From Burkholderia catarinensis (GTDB taxonomy: Bacteria > Pseudomonadota > Gammaproteobacteria > Burkholderiales > Burkholderiaceae), in assembly GCF_001883705.2 (NCBI RefSeq), contig NZ_MDEQ02000012.1, positions 186,001 through 250,000 of the forward strand: a stretch of DNA of 64,000 nucleotides, written 5' to 3'. Of this stretch, positions 54,039-63,032 are shown in pieces (the first letter of the stretch is position 1; each line of letters opens with the position of its first letter). A program made the position numbers and the translations under genes. The notes beneath the pieces were generated by a model. That model saw nothing but the letters and a program-made list of their open reading frames with translations. It was not told where the DNA came from and did no database searches.

Positions 54039-54217
54039 TCCTTCCCGGCGAAGGCGATGACGATCGCCTGTCGCAGCCGAACGACGTGCTCGGCCTCGCG
54101 CGGCACCTGCCCGCGCTCGATCCCGAACGTTACGTCGACGAACAGGCGCGCCGCGCGTTCATCGAGTCGCTCGATCGCTGGCCGACGCTTGCGAAGCTGA
54201 TGGGATTGAAGCGGTAA
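54020..54217 (+). CDS. bcsR: BcsR-like small regulatory protein
   Basis: A 65-residue protein with the BcsR pattern: NDVLGLARHLPALDPERYVD and ending LDRWPTLAKLMGLKR, comparable to the RWPLLAEF end of E. coli BcsR. BcsR binds BcsQ and promotes synthase assembly. In E. coli it is the first gene of bcsRQABZC; here it is the last. The gene overlaps bcsG by 19 bases in another frame, and no strong ribosome site is visible, so translation probably depends on bcsG. Confidence 0.8.
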   Translation: MDRRTVILPGEGDDDRLSQPNDVLGLARHLPALDPERYVDEQARRAFIESLDRWPTLAKLMGLKR

Positions 54218-54224
54218 ACGAACC

Positions 54225-54248
54225 ACGGCCGGCGCGGGCGCCGGCCGT
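54225..54248. terminator. Strong hairpin between convergent bcsR and pirin genes
   Basis: ACGGCCGGCGC and its exact complement are separated by GG, forming a near-continuous 11-base-pair stem eight bases past the bcsR stop. There is no T run on either side, so intrinsic termination would be weak; the position suggests a bidirectional transcript end or an mRNA-stabilising hairpin. Confidence 0.5.
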
Positions 54249-54272
54249 CGTCGGTGTGCCGGGCGAACTCGC

Positions 54273-55157
54273 TTAGTGCGCCTTGCGTTCCGGCTGGCGC
54301 GTCCAAGTCTCCTCTTCGCCCGGCACCTTGCCGAAAGTTTGATCGGCCCACGCCGCGCGGGCCGCGTCGATCTTCGCGCGTTCGCTCGATACGAAATTCC
54401 ATTCGATGAAACGCTCGCCCGGCAGGTGTGCACCGCCGAGCAGCATCACGCGAGCGCCGTTCGCACTCGCGAGCGCCACGGTCGCGCCGGGTTCGAGCAC
54501 GGCCATCGTCGCGGGGGCGAGCGGCGTGCCGTCGATGGCGAGATCGCCGTCGACGAGATACACGCCGCGTTCGTCGTGCTCCGCATCGAGCGCGAGCTGC
54601 CCGCCCGGCGCGAATTCCGCATAGGCATAAAGCGTCGGCGAGAACACGGCGACCGGCGACGCGAGCCCGAACGCGGTGCCCGCGATCACGCGCACGCTCG
54701 CGCCGTTGCGCGTGAACGACGGCAGCGTGTCGGCCGGATGGTGAACGAACTCGGGCTCGGCATCTTCATGCTCGACCGGCAGTGCGACCCAGGTCTGGAT
54801 TCCGTGGACCGGCTGCTCGCGCGGCCGGTCCTCGTCGGGCGAGCGCTCCGAATGCACGATGCCGCGCCCGGCCGTCATCCAGTTCACGTCGCCCGGCACG
54901 ATCTTCTGCCGGAAGCCGAGGCTGTCGTGATGCATCAGCGAGCCGTCGAACAGGTAGGTGACGGTCGCGAGCCCGATGTGCGGGTGCGGCAGCACGTCGA
55001 TGCCGCGGCCGGCCGGCAACACGGCGGGCCCCATCTCGTCGAAGAAGATGAACGGGCCGACGAGGCGCGCGGCGCGCGCGGGCAGCACGCGGCGCACGAC
55101 GAGGTTGCCGATGTCGCTTTCGCGCGGCGTGAGCAGGGTCTTGATCGAGGCGGACAT
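54273..55157 (-). CDS. Pirin family protein
   Basis: A 294-residue bicupin. The metal-binding motif HPHIGLATVTYLFDGSLMHH (H57, H59 and the later H101 and E103 of IVHSERS) is intact, and the second cupin contains EFAPGGQLALDAEHDERGVY. Pirins can act as quercetin dioxygenases or redox-linked regulators; no specific substrate can be chosen. It is the last gene of a leftward run with the OsmC, antiporter and XapX genes (31-base gap to OsmC). Confidence 0.93.
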   Translation of the reverse strand: MSASIKTLLTPRESDIGNLVVRRVLPARAARLVGPFIFFDEMGPAVLPAGRGIDVLPHPHIGLATVTYLFDGSLMHHDSLGFRQKIVPGDVNWMTAGRGIVHSERSPDEDRPREQPVHGIQTWVALPVEHEDAEPEFVHHPADTLPSFTRNGASVRVIAGTAFGLASPVAVFSPTLYAYAEFAPGGQLALDAEHDERGVYLVDGDLAIDGTPLAPATMAVLEPGATVALASANGARVMLLGGAHLPGERFIEWNFVSSERAKIDAARAAWADQTFGKVPGEEETWTRQPERKAH

Positions 55158-55188
55158 GGTGGGGATCTCGTGGTCGGGGGCGTGCGTA

Positions 55189-55581
55189 TCAGGCGATCGC
55201 CGTGTCGATCGTGATCGGATGCGTGAGGATCTTGTGCACCGGGCATGCGTTCGCGATCTGCAGCAACCGCTCGCGCTGCTCGCCGGACAGGTCGCCTTCG
55301 AGCGTGATGCGGCGCACGATCGTGCTGCCCGCATTGCCCGATTCGTGCGCGAGCTTCACGTGCACTTCGGCGAGCGGCCAGCCCTTGCGCTGCGCATACA
55401 TCTTCAGCGTGATCGCGGTGCACGCGCCGAGGCTCGAAAGCAGCAGCGCGACGGGCGTCGGCGCAGCATCGCCGCCGCCGAGCGACGCCGGTTCGTCGGC
55501 GCGCCACTGGTGGACGCCATCGCTGAAGTGGACGAGATAATCGACGGAGCCGATGCTCGCTTCGACAGACAGTTCGCTCAT
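55189..55581 (-). CDS. OsmC/Ohr family protein
   Basis: A 130-residue OsmC-fold protein. The redox cysteines are in [20 protein letters not shown] (C54) and [13 protein letters not shown] (C113), the two positions that form the peroxidatic and resolving pair. It probably reduces organic hydroperoxides; the YhfA-like branch is also possible. The start [20 protein letters not shown] is the family N-terminus. Position between the pirin and antiporter genes suggests a general stress operon. Confidence 0.92.
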   Translation of the reverse strand: MSELSVEASIGSVDYLVHFSDGVHQWRADEPASLGGGDAAPTPVALLLSSLGACTAITLKMYAQRKGWPLAEVHVKLAHESGNAGSTIVRRITLEGDLSGEQRERLLQIANACPVHKILTHPITIDTAIA

Positions 55582-55628
55582 TGCAGTTCCAGGTGGGGAA
55601 GGGGGCGGGCCGGCGGCCGGGCCGGACG

Positions 55629-57209
55629 TTACGGTTCGAGCAGGCGCTGCAGCCGCAGCTCTTCGAAGTCGAGTTCGGATTCTATGCGGTGCAGCACCGC
55701 GTCGTCGACCTTGCCGTCGCGATGCAGGTCGAGCAGCGTGCTGCGCGATATGCCGACGAGTTCGAGTTCGACGCGCAGCATGCGTGCGCGTACGTTGGCC
55801 GGTTCGGCGCCGTGGCGATGCGCACTTTCGTTGAAAGCGACACGGTTCCGGTATTCGGCGAGCAGGCGATCGAGCGACGGGCGCTCGAGGCTCGACCCGC
55901 GCTGCTCGAGCGCGTCGAGTTCGGCGAGCGCCGCGCCGAACGTCCGCGCGCGCACCGCATGTTCGGACATCGTGTGCCGCGCGGCCGGCCGCAGCTTCAG
56001 CACGCGGATCAGCGGCGCGAGCGTGCCGCCCTGCACGACCAGTGTCGCGATGATCAGCAGGAACGTGCTGAACAGGATCAGGTCGCGGCCCGGGAAGTCG
56101 CTCGGCAGCGCGATCGCCGCCGCGAGGCTCACGACGCCGCGCATGCCCGACCACCCGAGCACGACGGCCTCGCGCCACGACCACGGCGCGTGGCCCGCGC
56201 GTGGCGCGCGCAGGCGGCCCGGCAGCCACATCGCGACGAACACCCATACGACGCGCGCGGCGATCGCGGCGGCGGTGGCGGGCAGCGCGACCCGCAGGCC
56301 GGCCATCAGCACCGCGCCTTCGTGGTTCACGCGCGCGAGGATCGCGTGCAGCGCGAGACCGATCAGGATGAACACGAGCGCGTCGAGCACGAATACGATC
56401 GCTTCCCACGTCGCCTTCGCCTTGATCCGCAGGTCGGCGTCGAACACGCGGTGCTGGCGCACGCCGAGCACGAGGCCGCAGGTCACGACCGACAGCACGC
56501 CCGAGCCGCCGACGGCTTCCGCGATTCCGTAGCTGCCCCACGCCATCGCGAAGGTCACGACGATGCCGAGCATCGGATCGCGCAGGCGCGGCAGCACCCA
56601 GCACATCGCATGGCCGCACGCGAGGCCGACCGCGATGCCGATCAGCGTGAGCGAGAAGAACAGGCCGGTGGCGCCCGTCGCCGTGATCGACACGGCGAGC
56701 GCGGCCGATACGGCCATCTGGTACAGCAGCAGGCCCGACGCATCGTTGACGAGGCTTTCGCCTTCGAGCACCGCGACGAGCCGCGCGGGCAGCGGGTGGC
56801 GCTGCAGGATCGCCTTCGCGGCGACCGCGTCGGGCGGCGACACGATCGCGCCGAGCGTGAAGCACGCGGCCCACGGCAGCGCCGGGTTCGCCGCATGCAC
56901 GGCGACGGCGACCGCGACGGTCGTGAACGCCACCGCGCCGAGCGCGAGCGACGCGATCGACGCGAGTTCCTGCCGGAATTGCTTCCACGCGGTGTAGAAC
57001 CCGCTCGACATCAGCAGCGGCGGCAGCACGGCCGCGAGCAGCAGCGCCGGGTCCATGTCGGGCACGCGCTTGCCGGCGACCGCGACCACGCAGCCGCCGA
57101 GCAGCAGCACGACGGCCGGCGGAATCGAGATCCGTTCGGCGAGCCACGTCAGCGCGCCCGCGCCGCAGATCAACAGCAGCAGGTAATGGAACAGCTCGAC
57201 GTTGGTCAT
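55629..57209 (-). CDS. Na+/H+ antiporter (CPA1 family)
   Basis: A 526-residue antiporter with about twelve membrane segments and a cytoplasmic C-terminal tail (from about 410). The ion-binding motif is [19 protein letters not shown], with the adjacent [15 protein letters not shown] and the later [18 protein letters not shown]. Members extrude Na+ or K+ in exchange for protons and protect against salt and high pH. It begins 25 bases after the XapX stop and is followed 47 bases on by the OsmC gene, so the four genes are probably one operon. Confidence 0.95.
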   Translation of the reverse strand: MTNVELFHYLLLLICGAGALTWLAERISIPPAVVLLLGGCVVAVAGKRVPDMDPALLLAAVLPPLLMSSGFYTAWKQFRQELASIASLALGAVAFTTVAVAVAVHAANPALPWAACFTLGAIVSPPDAVAAKAILQRHPLPARLVAVLEGESLVNDASGLLLYQMAVSAALAVSITATGATGLFFSLTLIGIAVGLACGHAMCWVLPRLRDPMLGIVVTFAMAWGSYGIAEAVGGSGVLSVVTCGLVLGVRQHRVFDADLRIKAKATWEAIVFVLDALVFILIGLALHAILARVNHEGAVLMAGLRVALPATAAAIAARVVWVFVAMWLPGRLRAPRAGHAPWSWREAVVLGWSGMRGVVSLAAAIALPSDFPGRDLILFSTFLLIIATLVVQGGTLAPLIRVLKLRPAARHTMSEHAVRARTFGAALAELDALEQRGSSLERPSLDRLLAEYRNRVAFNESAHRHGAEPANVRARMLRVELELVGISRSTLLDLHRDGKVDDAVLHRIESELDFEELRLQRLLEP

Positions 57210-57234
57210 GCGCGGCCGGTGGTGACGTGTTGCA

Positions 57235-57495
57235 TCACGACGGCTTGCGGTCGTTTGCCGCACCGCCCGGCAGCGCGCCGAACATGTGCTGGCTGCACTG
57301 CGCGTCGCGCCATGCCGTGTTCAGCCGATGGCCCGACAGCATCCGGCGCGCGACGGGCAGGATCTGTTCGCCGGCCAGCATGCCGAGCAGGCCGGTGAGC
57401 GCGATGATCGGCGGCGCCGGCGAATTCACGCCGAGCGTGCCGTAGATGACGCCGGCAAGGATGCCGGCGAGCAGCGACAGGAGATACGGTTTCAT
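57235..57495 (-). CDS. XapX domain protein (first copy)
   Basis: An 86-residue membrane protein with two hydrophobic segments: MKPYLLSLLAGILAGVIYGT and the signature VNSPAPPIIALTGLLGMLAG. XapX domains have no known function. The extra C-terminal 35 residues (LNTAWRDAQCSQHMFGALPG) are absent from the second copy at 59542. It heads the leftward antiporter operon and is divergent from the isochorismatase gene. Confidence 0.9.
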   Translation of the reverse strand: MKPYLLSLLAGILAGVIYGTLGVNSPAPPIIALTGLLGMLAGEQILPVARRMLSGHRLNTAWRDAQCSQHMFGALPGGAANDRKPS

Positions 57496-57610
57496 GGTGA
57501 GGTCCCGTGATGGCTGACGAGCGGCGCGGGGCGCGCCGTCAAGGTCTTGAGAGCGTATCGGGTTTACATGAAGAAAAAAAGAGCGGGCAGCCCGGAACAG
57601 GCGCCGATTC

Positions 57611-57692
57611 CGGAATCGGATCGATTCCGTTTCTTGGGTGTTCGCGCCGCGCGTTTGCGGTTTAAATATTTCGAGCCGGATGACGATCCGGC
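57611..57692. promoter_or_regulatory. Two inverted repeats in the XapX/isochorismatase divergent region
   Basis: CGGAATC-N5-GATTCCG (57611-57629) and GCCGGAT-GACG-ATCCGGC (57675-57692) are both perfect. The first overlaps a 12-base palindrome, GATTCCGGAATC (57606-57617). They lie in the 275-base gap between two divergent starts and are candidates for operators of a dimeric regulator. The second could instead be a leader hairpin of the isochorismatase mRNA. Confidence 0.35.
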
Positions 57693-57770
57693 GTCGATGC
57701 ACCCGAGGCTCCTCCCGTTTTCACGGTCGAGGCAGGCACCCCTTTTTTCGTTCACAGGACCCCTTGCGCC

Positions 57771-58457
57771 ATGAGCAATCCGAAACTTGAAGTACTGACG
57801 CCGCAGAACAGCCAGCTGATCTTCATCGACCAGCAGCCGCAGATGGCTTTCGGCGTGCAGTCGATCGATCGCCAGACGCTGAAGAACAACGTCGTCGGGC
57901 TCGCGAAGGCCGCGAAGGCGTTCAACGTGCCCACCACGATCACGACGGTCGAGACCGAAAGCTTTTCCGGCCACACGTTCCCCGAACTGCTCGACGTGTT
58001 CCCGAACCAGCCGCTGCTCGAACGCACGTCGATGAATTCGTGGGACGACCAGAAGGTGCGCGACGCGCTCGCCGCGAACGGTCGCAAGAAGGTGGTCGTC
58101 GCGGGCCTGTGGACCGAGGTCTGCAACACGACGTTCGCGTTGTGCGCGATGCTCGAAGGCGACTACGAGATCTACATGGTGGCCGACGCATCGGGCGGCA
58201 CGTCGAAGGACGCGCACGACTTCGCGATGCAGCGGATGGTGCAGGCCGGCGTGGTGCCCGTCACGTGGCAGCAGGTCGTGCTCGAGTGGCAGCGCGACTG
58301 GGCGCGCCGCGATACGTACGACGCGGTGATGGCGATCGCGAAGGAGCACTCGGGCGCGTACGGGATGGGTGTCGACTACGCGTACACGATGGTCCACAAG
58401 GCCGCGCAGCGTACCGCGACGCCGCACGAATCGCTCGCGCCGGTGCCGGCGAAGTAA
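57771..58457 (+). CDS. Isochorismatase-family cysteine hydrolase (YcaC-like)
   Basis: A 228-residue hydrolase. Asp D20 (LIFIDQQPQM) and nucleophile C118 (GLWTEVCNTTF) of the family triad are visible; the usual catalytic lysine is not obvious in RTSMNSWDDQKV. YcaC-type proteins are octameric hydrolases of undetermined substrate, not true isochorismatases. Downstream it meets the LysR gene convergently (63 bases). The family is often induced together with other stress genes by reactive compounds; here the link is by position only. Confidence 0.9.
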   Translation: MSNPKLEVLTPQNSQLIFIDQQPQMAFGVQSIDRQTLKNNVVGLAKAAKAFNVPTTITTVETESFSGHTFPELLDVFPNQPLLERTSMNSWDDQKVRDALAANGRKKVVVAGLWTEVCNTTFALCAMLEGDYEIYMVADASGGTSKDAHDFAMQRMVQAGVVPVTWQQVVLEWQRDWARRDTYDAVMAIAKEHSGAYGMGVDYAYTMVHKAAQRTATPHESLAPVPAK

Positions 58458-58520
58458 CGGGCCGCCGGCCGCGATCGTCGCGATGGATGCGGCGATCGCC
58501 TGCCATCGGCCGTGTCGGTT

Positions 58521-59444
58521 TCAGGCTGCGGGCAATGCCCACGGCGCGTGCGCGAAGTGCTCCGCGAGGAAGTCGAGCAGCACCGTCACGCGCGCTGCGC
58601 GCAGCATGCCGGGCGGCGTGACGAGGTTCACGTTGACGTCCGCGATCTTCCAGTCGCTCATCACTTCCTCGAGCTCGCCGCGCTGCAGCGCGTCCCACAC
58701 GAGGAACTCGGGCTGCAGCGCAAGACCGTGACCGGCGACGAGCGCGGGGAGGATCACGTCCGCGTTGTTGGTGCGGATGCGCCCGTGTACGGATACGCCG
58801 ACTTCTTCGCCCGAGGCCGTGTGGCGGAAGCGCCAGTGCTCGGGCGTCGGCAGGTTCGTGTAGGTGAGGCACACGTGCTGCTCGATGTCGCGCGGATGCG
58901 TGGGGCGGCCGCGCCGGTCGAGGTATGCGGGCGCCGCGACGAGCGGCCGGCGCACCGCGCACAGCCGGCGCGAGCGCAGCGACGAATCGCTCAGCTCGGC
59001 GATGCGGATCGCGACGTCGAAGCCGCCGGACACGATGTCGACAATGTGATCCGTGAGCACGAGGTCGATATCGACGCGCGGATAGCGCTCGAGAAACGTG
59101 GGCAGCACCGGCGACAGATGGTGCAGCCCGAACGACATCGGCGCATTCACGCGCACGAGACCGTGCGGTTCGAGCGCTTGCGCGGATGCTTCGCTCTCGA
59201 TCAGTTCGGCGTCGGCGAGCAGGCGGATCGCGCGGTCGCGCAGCAGTTCGCCGGTCGGCGTGAGCGACAGCTTGCGCGACGTGCGGTACAGCAGCATCGC
59301 GCCGAGGCGCTTTTCGAGGCGCGCGATCGCTTTCGACACGGTCGGCTGCGACACGCCGAGCAGGTCGGCGGCTTTCGCGAACGAACCGGTCTCCGCGACG
59401 CGCGCAAAGATGGCCCAGGCTTCGAGATCAGGAAGGTGTTGCAT
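58521..59444 (-). CDS. LysR-family regulator of the XapX/amidohydrolase operon
   Basis: A 307-residue LysR protein of the CrgA-like group: [40 protein letters not shown], then an effector domain with [20 protein letters not shown] and [20 protein letters not shown]. It is divergent from the XapX gene at 59542 across 97 bases and so is the likely controller of the rightward operon. The inducer is unknown. The ATG at 59442-59444 gives the usual short N-terminus. Confidence 0.92.
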   Translation of the reverse strand: MQHLPDLEAWAIFARVAETGSFAKAADLLGVSQPTVSKAIARLEKRLGAMLLYRTSRKLSLTPTGELLRDRAIRLLADAELIESEASAQALEPHGLVRVNAPMSFGLHHLSPVLPTFLERYPRVDIDLVLTDHIVDIVSGGFDVAIRIAELSDSSLRSRRLCAVRRPLVAAPAYLDRRGRPTHPRDIEQHVCLTYTNLPTPEHWRFRHTASGEEVGVSVHGRIRTNNADVILPALVAGHGLALQPEFLVWDALQRGELEEVMSDWKIADVNVNLVTPPGMLRAARVTVLLDFLAEHFAHAPWALPAA

Positions 59445-59541
59445 GGTCGGAAGGAATGGCAGGGAAGTGAAGCGGATACGACGCACCGCGAAGGCGGGCG
59501 CGATGCAGTTGATTCTAATCCGGCCGGAGAGAAAAATCGTT

Positions 59542-59709
59542 ATGGAATCTTACTTAATTTCGTTGGGCGCCGGCGTGTTGATCGGCGTCGTGTACAGCGT
59601 GATCAAGGTGCGCTCGCCTGCACCGCCGCTGATCGCGCTGGTTGGCCTGGCCGGCATGCTGATCGGCGCACAGGCCATCGCGCCGGTCCGTCACTGGCTC
59701 GGCTTCTGA
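59542..59709 (+). CDS. XapX domain protein (second copy)
   Basis: A 55-residue membrane protein: [20 protein letters not shown], then [20 protein letters not shown] and a short C-terminus. It shares the SPAPPxIALxGLxGMLxG signature with the copy at 57235 but lacks the C-terminal extension. AGAGAAAA precedes the ATG. First gene of the operon with the amidohydrolase, DoxX, VOC and DUF1275 genes. Confidence 0.88.
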   Translation: MESYLISLGAGVLIGVVYSVIKVRSPAPPLIALVGLAGMLIGAQAIAPVRHWLGF

Positions 59710-59727
59710 CCACATCGAGGACACTTC

Positions 59728-61620
59728 ATGAGCGCAACCGATACTCAACCCGATCTCATCCTGCACAACGGGCGCATCACGACGCTCGATCGTGCGAACC
59801 CCGTCGCGACGGCCGTCGCGATCAAGGACGGCCGCTTCGTGGCGGTCGGCGCCAATGCGGACATCGTGCCGCTCGCGGGCCGCGCGACGAAGGTCGTCGA
59901 TCTCGACGGCCGCACCGTGCTGCCGGGCCTGATCGACAACCATACGCACGTGATTCGCGGCGGCCTGAACTACAACATGGAGCTGCGCTGGGACGGCGTG
60001 CGTTCGCTCGCCGTCGCGATGGAGATGCTCAGGCAGCAGGTCGCGATCACGCCCGCGCCGCAGTGGGTGCGCGTGGTCGGCGGCTTCACCGAACACCAGT
60101 TCGCCGAGAAGCGCTTGCCGACGATCGACGAGCTCAACGCGGTGGCGCCCGATACGCCCGTGTTCATCCTGCACCTGTACGATCGCGCGTTGCTGAACGC
60201 GGCCGCGCTGCGGGTGGTCGGCTACACGAAGGACACGCCCGAGCCGCCGGGCGGCACCATCCTGCGCGACGCCGCGGGCAACCCGACCGGCCTGCTGCTC
60301 GCGAACCCGAACGCGACGATTCTTTACGCGACGCTCGCGAAGGGCCCGAAGCTGCCGTTCGACTACCAGTACAACTCGACGCGCCACTTCATGCGCGAGC
60401 TGAACCGGCTCGGCGTGACGGGCGTGATCGATGCGGGCGGCGGTTCGCAGAATTATCCCGACGATTACGAAGTGATCCGCAAGCTGCACGACGCGGGCGA
60501 GATGACGATCCGCATCGCGTACAACCTGTTCACGCAGAAGCCGAATGCCGAGAAGGAAGACTTCGTGAACTGGACGAAGAGCGTCAAGTACCACGATGGC
60601 ACCGACTACTTCCGCAACAACGGCGCGGGAGAAATGCTGGTGTTCTCGGCGGCCGATTTCGAGGATTTCCGCGTCGCGCGTCCCGATCTGCCGGCGCAGA
60701 TGGAGGACGATCTCGAAGGCGTCGTGCGCGTGCTCGCGCAGAACCGCTGGCCGTGGCGCATGCACGCGACCTATGACGAAACGATCAGCCGCGCGCTCGA
60801 CGTGTTCGAGAAGGTGAACCAGGACATTCCGCTTGAAGGGCTGAACTGGTTCTTCGACCATGCGGAAACGATTTCCGAGCAATCGATGGACCGCATCGCC
60901 GCACTGGGCGGCGGCATCGCGGTGCAGCACCGGATGGCGTACCAGGGCGAATACTTCGTCGAGCGCTACGGCGCGCAGGCGGCCGAGGCGACGCCGCCGG
61001 TGGCGAAGATGCTCGACAAGGGGCTCAAGGTGTCGGCCGGCACCGACGCGACGCGCGTCGCGTCGTACAACCCGTGGGTGTCGCTCGCGTGGCTCGTGAC
61101 GGGCAAGACGGTCGGCGGCCTGCGGATGTATCCGCAACGCAACCTGCTCGATCGCGAGACCGCGCTGCGCATGTGGACCGAGTACGTGACGTGGTTCTCG
61201 AACGAGGAGGGGAAGAAAGGGCGTATCGCGGTCGGGCAGCTCGCCGACCTGATGGTCCCGGATCGCGATTTCTTCTCCTGCGCGGAGGACGATATCGTCG
61301 ACACGTCCGCGTTGCTGACGGTAGTCGGCGGCCGGATCGTGTGGGGCGCGGGGCCGTTCGCGTCGCACGACGCGCCGATCCCGCCGGCGATGCCGGACTG
61401 GTCGCCCGTGCGGGCATACGGCGGTTACGGCGGCTGGGGCGCGACGCAGCGCGACGGTGCACCGCTGCAGCGTGCAGCAGCGGCCGCCGCCGCGTGCGGC
61501 TGTTCGAACGCGTGCAACATGCACGGCCATGCCCATGCGAGTGCCTGGGGCCGTGCGTTGCCGACGTCGGACGCGAAGGGCTTCTGGGGTGCGTTCGGCT
61601 GTTCGTGCTGGGCGGTCTGA
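59728..61620 (+). CDS. Amidohydrolase family 3 protein (YtcJ-like) with a Cys/His-rich C-terminal tail
   Basis: A 630-residue metal-dependent hydrolase. The metal-site motif is LPGLIDNHTHVIRGG, with further ligand candidates in WRMHATYDETISR, WFFDHAETISE and SAGTDATRVAS. Residues 1-580 are a normal length for the family. The last 45 residues are unusual: C590, C592, C596, H599, H601, H603, C625 and C627 in CGCSNACNMHGHAHA and FGCSCWAV, resembling a metal-binding tail. The substrate is unknown. It is followed after one base by the DoxX gene. Confidence 0.88.
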   Translation: MSATDTQPDLILHNGRITTLDRANPVATAVAIKDGRFVAVGANADIVPLAGRATKVVDLDGRTVLPGLIDNHTHVIRGGLNYNMELRWDGVRSLAVAMEMLRQQVAITPAPQWVRVVGGFTEHQFAEKRLPTIDELNAVAPDTPVFILHLYDRALLNAAALRVVGYTKDTPEPPGGTILRDAAGNPTGLLLANPNATILYATLAKGPKLPFDYQYNSTRHFMRELNRLGVTGVIDAGGGSQNYPDDYEVIRKLHDAGEMTIRIAYNLFTQKPNAEKEDFVNWTKSVKYHDGTDYFRNNGAGEMLVFSAADFEDFRVARPDLPAQMEDDLEGVVRVLAQNRWPWRMHATYDETISRALDVFEKVNQDIPLEGLNWFFDHAETISEQSMDRIAALGGGIAVQHRMAYQGEYFVERYGAQAAEATPPVAKMLDKGLKVSAGTDATRVASYNPWVSLAWLVTGKTVGGLRMYPQRNLLDRETALRMWTEYVTWFSNEEGKKGRIAVGQLADLMVPDRDFFSCAEDDIVDTSALLTVVGGRIVWGAGPFASHDAPIPPAMPDWSPVRAYGGYGGWGATQRDGAPLQRAAAAAAACGCSNACNMHGHAHASAWGRALPTSDAKGFWGAFGCSCWAV

Positions 61621-61621
61621 C

Positions 61622-62077
61622 ATGGCGGCCCCGACCAACTCCGGCGGCGTCGGCAACCCGGCATGGGTCCGCGCGCTGCTGGCGCAGCCGTGGGTCCTGC
61701 CGCTCGTGCGTCTGGCGCTGGTGTCCGCGTACCTGATCGGCGGCGTCGCAAAGGCGCTGGACTTCGATGGCGCGGTCGCGGAGCAGGTGCATTTCGGCCT
61801 GCATCCGGCCGCACTGTGGGCGGCGCTGGCGATCGCGGTCGAGATCGCCGGCTCGCTGTGCGTGGTGTTCAACCGATTCACGTGGCTCGGCGCCGGCAGC
61901 CTCGGTATGCTGACGCTGGTCGCGATGGCGGTGGCCAACGATTTCTGGAACCTCACGGGTGCCGAACATTTCATGGCGCTCAACAGCTTTTTCGAGCATC
62001 TCGGGCTGATCGCGGCACTCGCGCTCGCGACCGTGCTCGCCGATGCGAAGCGCGCGGACGGCGACGGCCGCGCGTGA
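61622..62077 (+). CDS. DoxX family membrane protein
   Basis: A 151-residue protein with four hydrophobic segments: VRLALVSAYLIGGVAKALDF, ALWAALAIAVEIAGSLCVVF, SLGMLTLVAMAVANDFWNLT and LGLIAALALATVLADAKRAD. DoxX proteins are often partners of redox enzymes at the membrane. The ATG is one base past the amidohydrolase stop, and 40 bases separate it from the VOC gene. The exact role is unknown. Confidence 0.9.
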   Translation: MAAPTNSGGVGNPAWVRALLAQPWVLPLVRLALVSAYLIGGVAKALDFDGAVAEQVHFGLHPAALWAALAIAVEIAGSLCVVFNRFTWLGAGSLGMLTLVAMAVANDFWNLTGAEHFMALNSFFEHLGLIAALALATVLADAKRADGDGRA

Positions 62078-62117
62078 CCGGTTACCCCCTTCGATGACAC
62101 AACAAGGACACCTGATC

Positions 62118-63032
62118 ATGAAAACCATTCGTTCCGCACTGCTTGCGCTGACGATCGCGGCCGGCTGCGTCGCGGCGCCCGCGTCGTTCGCGAAACCGCC
62201 GGTCCCGGCGACGCCGGTGCCGGTGCTGGCCGTCGGGCCGCAATACGACACGACGCACGTGTGCGTGGCGCCGGAGGATTTCGACCGCTTCACCGACAGC
62301 TTCGTCGCGACGTTCGGCGGCAAGAAGTCGAAGCAGGGCGTGTTCCAGGTCACGCCGACGCCGAGCCAGACGATGTCGCAACTCGTGCTCACGCCGGTCG
62401 GCACGGTCTCGGTGTTCGGCTTCAAGACGCCGGTTCCGTATCCGTTCTGCACGGAGCGCACCGGCTATCTCGTCACCGACATGGACGCGGCGGTCAAGAC
62501 GGCGCGCGAGCACGGCGCCGACGTGATCGTCGACACGTTCCCCGATCCGATCGGCCGCGACGTGGTGATCGCATGGACGGGCGGCGTGAGGATGCAGCTC
62601 TACTGGCACACCGAGGCGCCGCATTACGACGCGCTGCAGACGGTTCCGGAAAACCGCGTGTACGTGTCGCCGCAAAGCGTGCGCAAGATGGTGCACGACT
62701 TCGTGAAGTTCTCGAACGGCAAGGTGGTGTCTGATGATGCGAAGGCGCCCGGCGTCGAGATCGGCCGGCCGAACGACACCTATCGCCGCATCCGCATCGT
62801 GTCGGGCTTCGGCAAGATGACCGTGTTGGTGACGGATGGCCACTTGCCGTATCCGTACGGGCACGAGATGACGGGCTATGAAGTCGCCGACCTCGCCGCG
62901 ACGCTCGAGAAGGCGAAGGCGGCAGGCGTGAGCGTGCTGGTGCCGCCGTACACGGCGGACGGCCGCGACGCGGCGCTCGTGCAGTTCCCGGGCGGCTACG
63001 TTGCCGAGATCCACGCGAGCGCGGCGCGATGA
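62118..63032 (+). CDS. Exported VOC (glyoxalase-like) protein
   Basis: A 304-residue protein with a Sec signal (MKTIRSALLALTIAAGCVAA, ending ASFAKP) and two VOC-type halves: YDTTHVCVAPEDFDRFTDSF and NDTYRRIRIVSGFGKMTVLV. Candidate metal residues include H47 in TTHVCV and E297-298 of VAEIHAS. Export of a glyoxalase-fold enzyme is uncommon; it probably acts on a periplasmic small molecule. It overlaps the DUF1275 gene by four bases. Confidence 0.85.
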   Translation: MKTIRSALLALTIAAGCVAAPASFAKPPVPATPVPVLAVGPQYDTTHVCVAPEDFDRFTDSFVATFGGKKSKQGVFQVTPTPSQTMSQLVLTPVGTVSVFGFKTPVPYPFCTERTGYLVTDMDAAVKTAREHGADVIVDTFPDPIGRDVVIAWTGGVRMQLYWHTEAPHYDALQTVPENRVYVSPQSVRKMVHDFVKFSNGKVVSDDAKAPGVEIGRPNDTYRRIRIVSGFGKMTVLVTDGHLPYPYGHEMTGYEVADLAATLEKAKAAGVSVLVPPYTADGRDAALVQFPGGYVAEIHASAAR

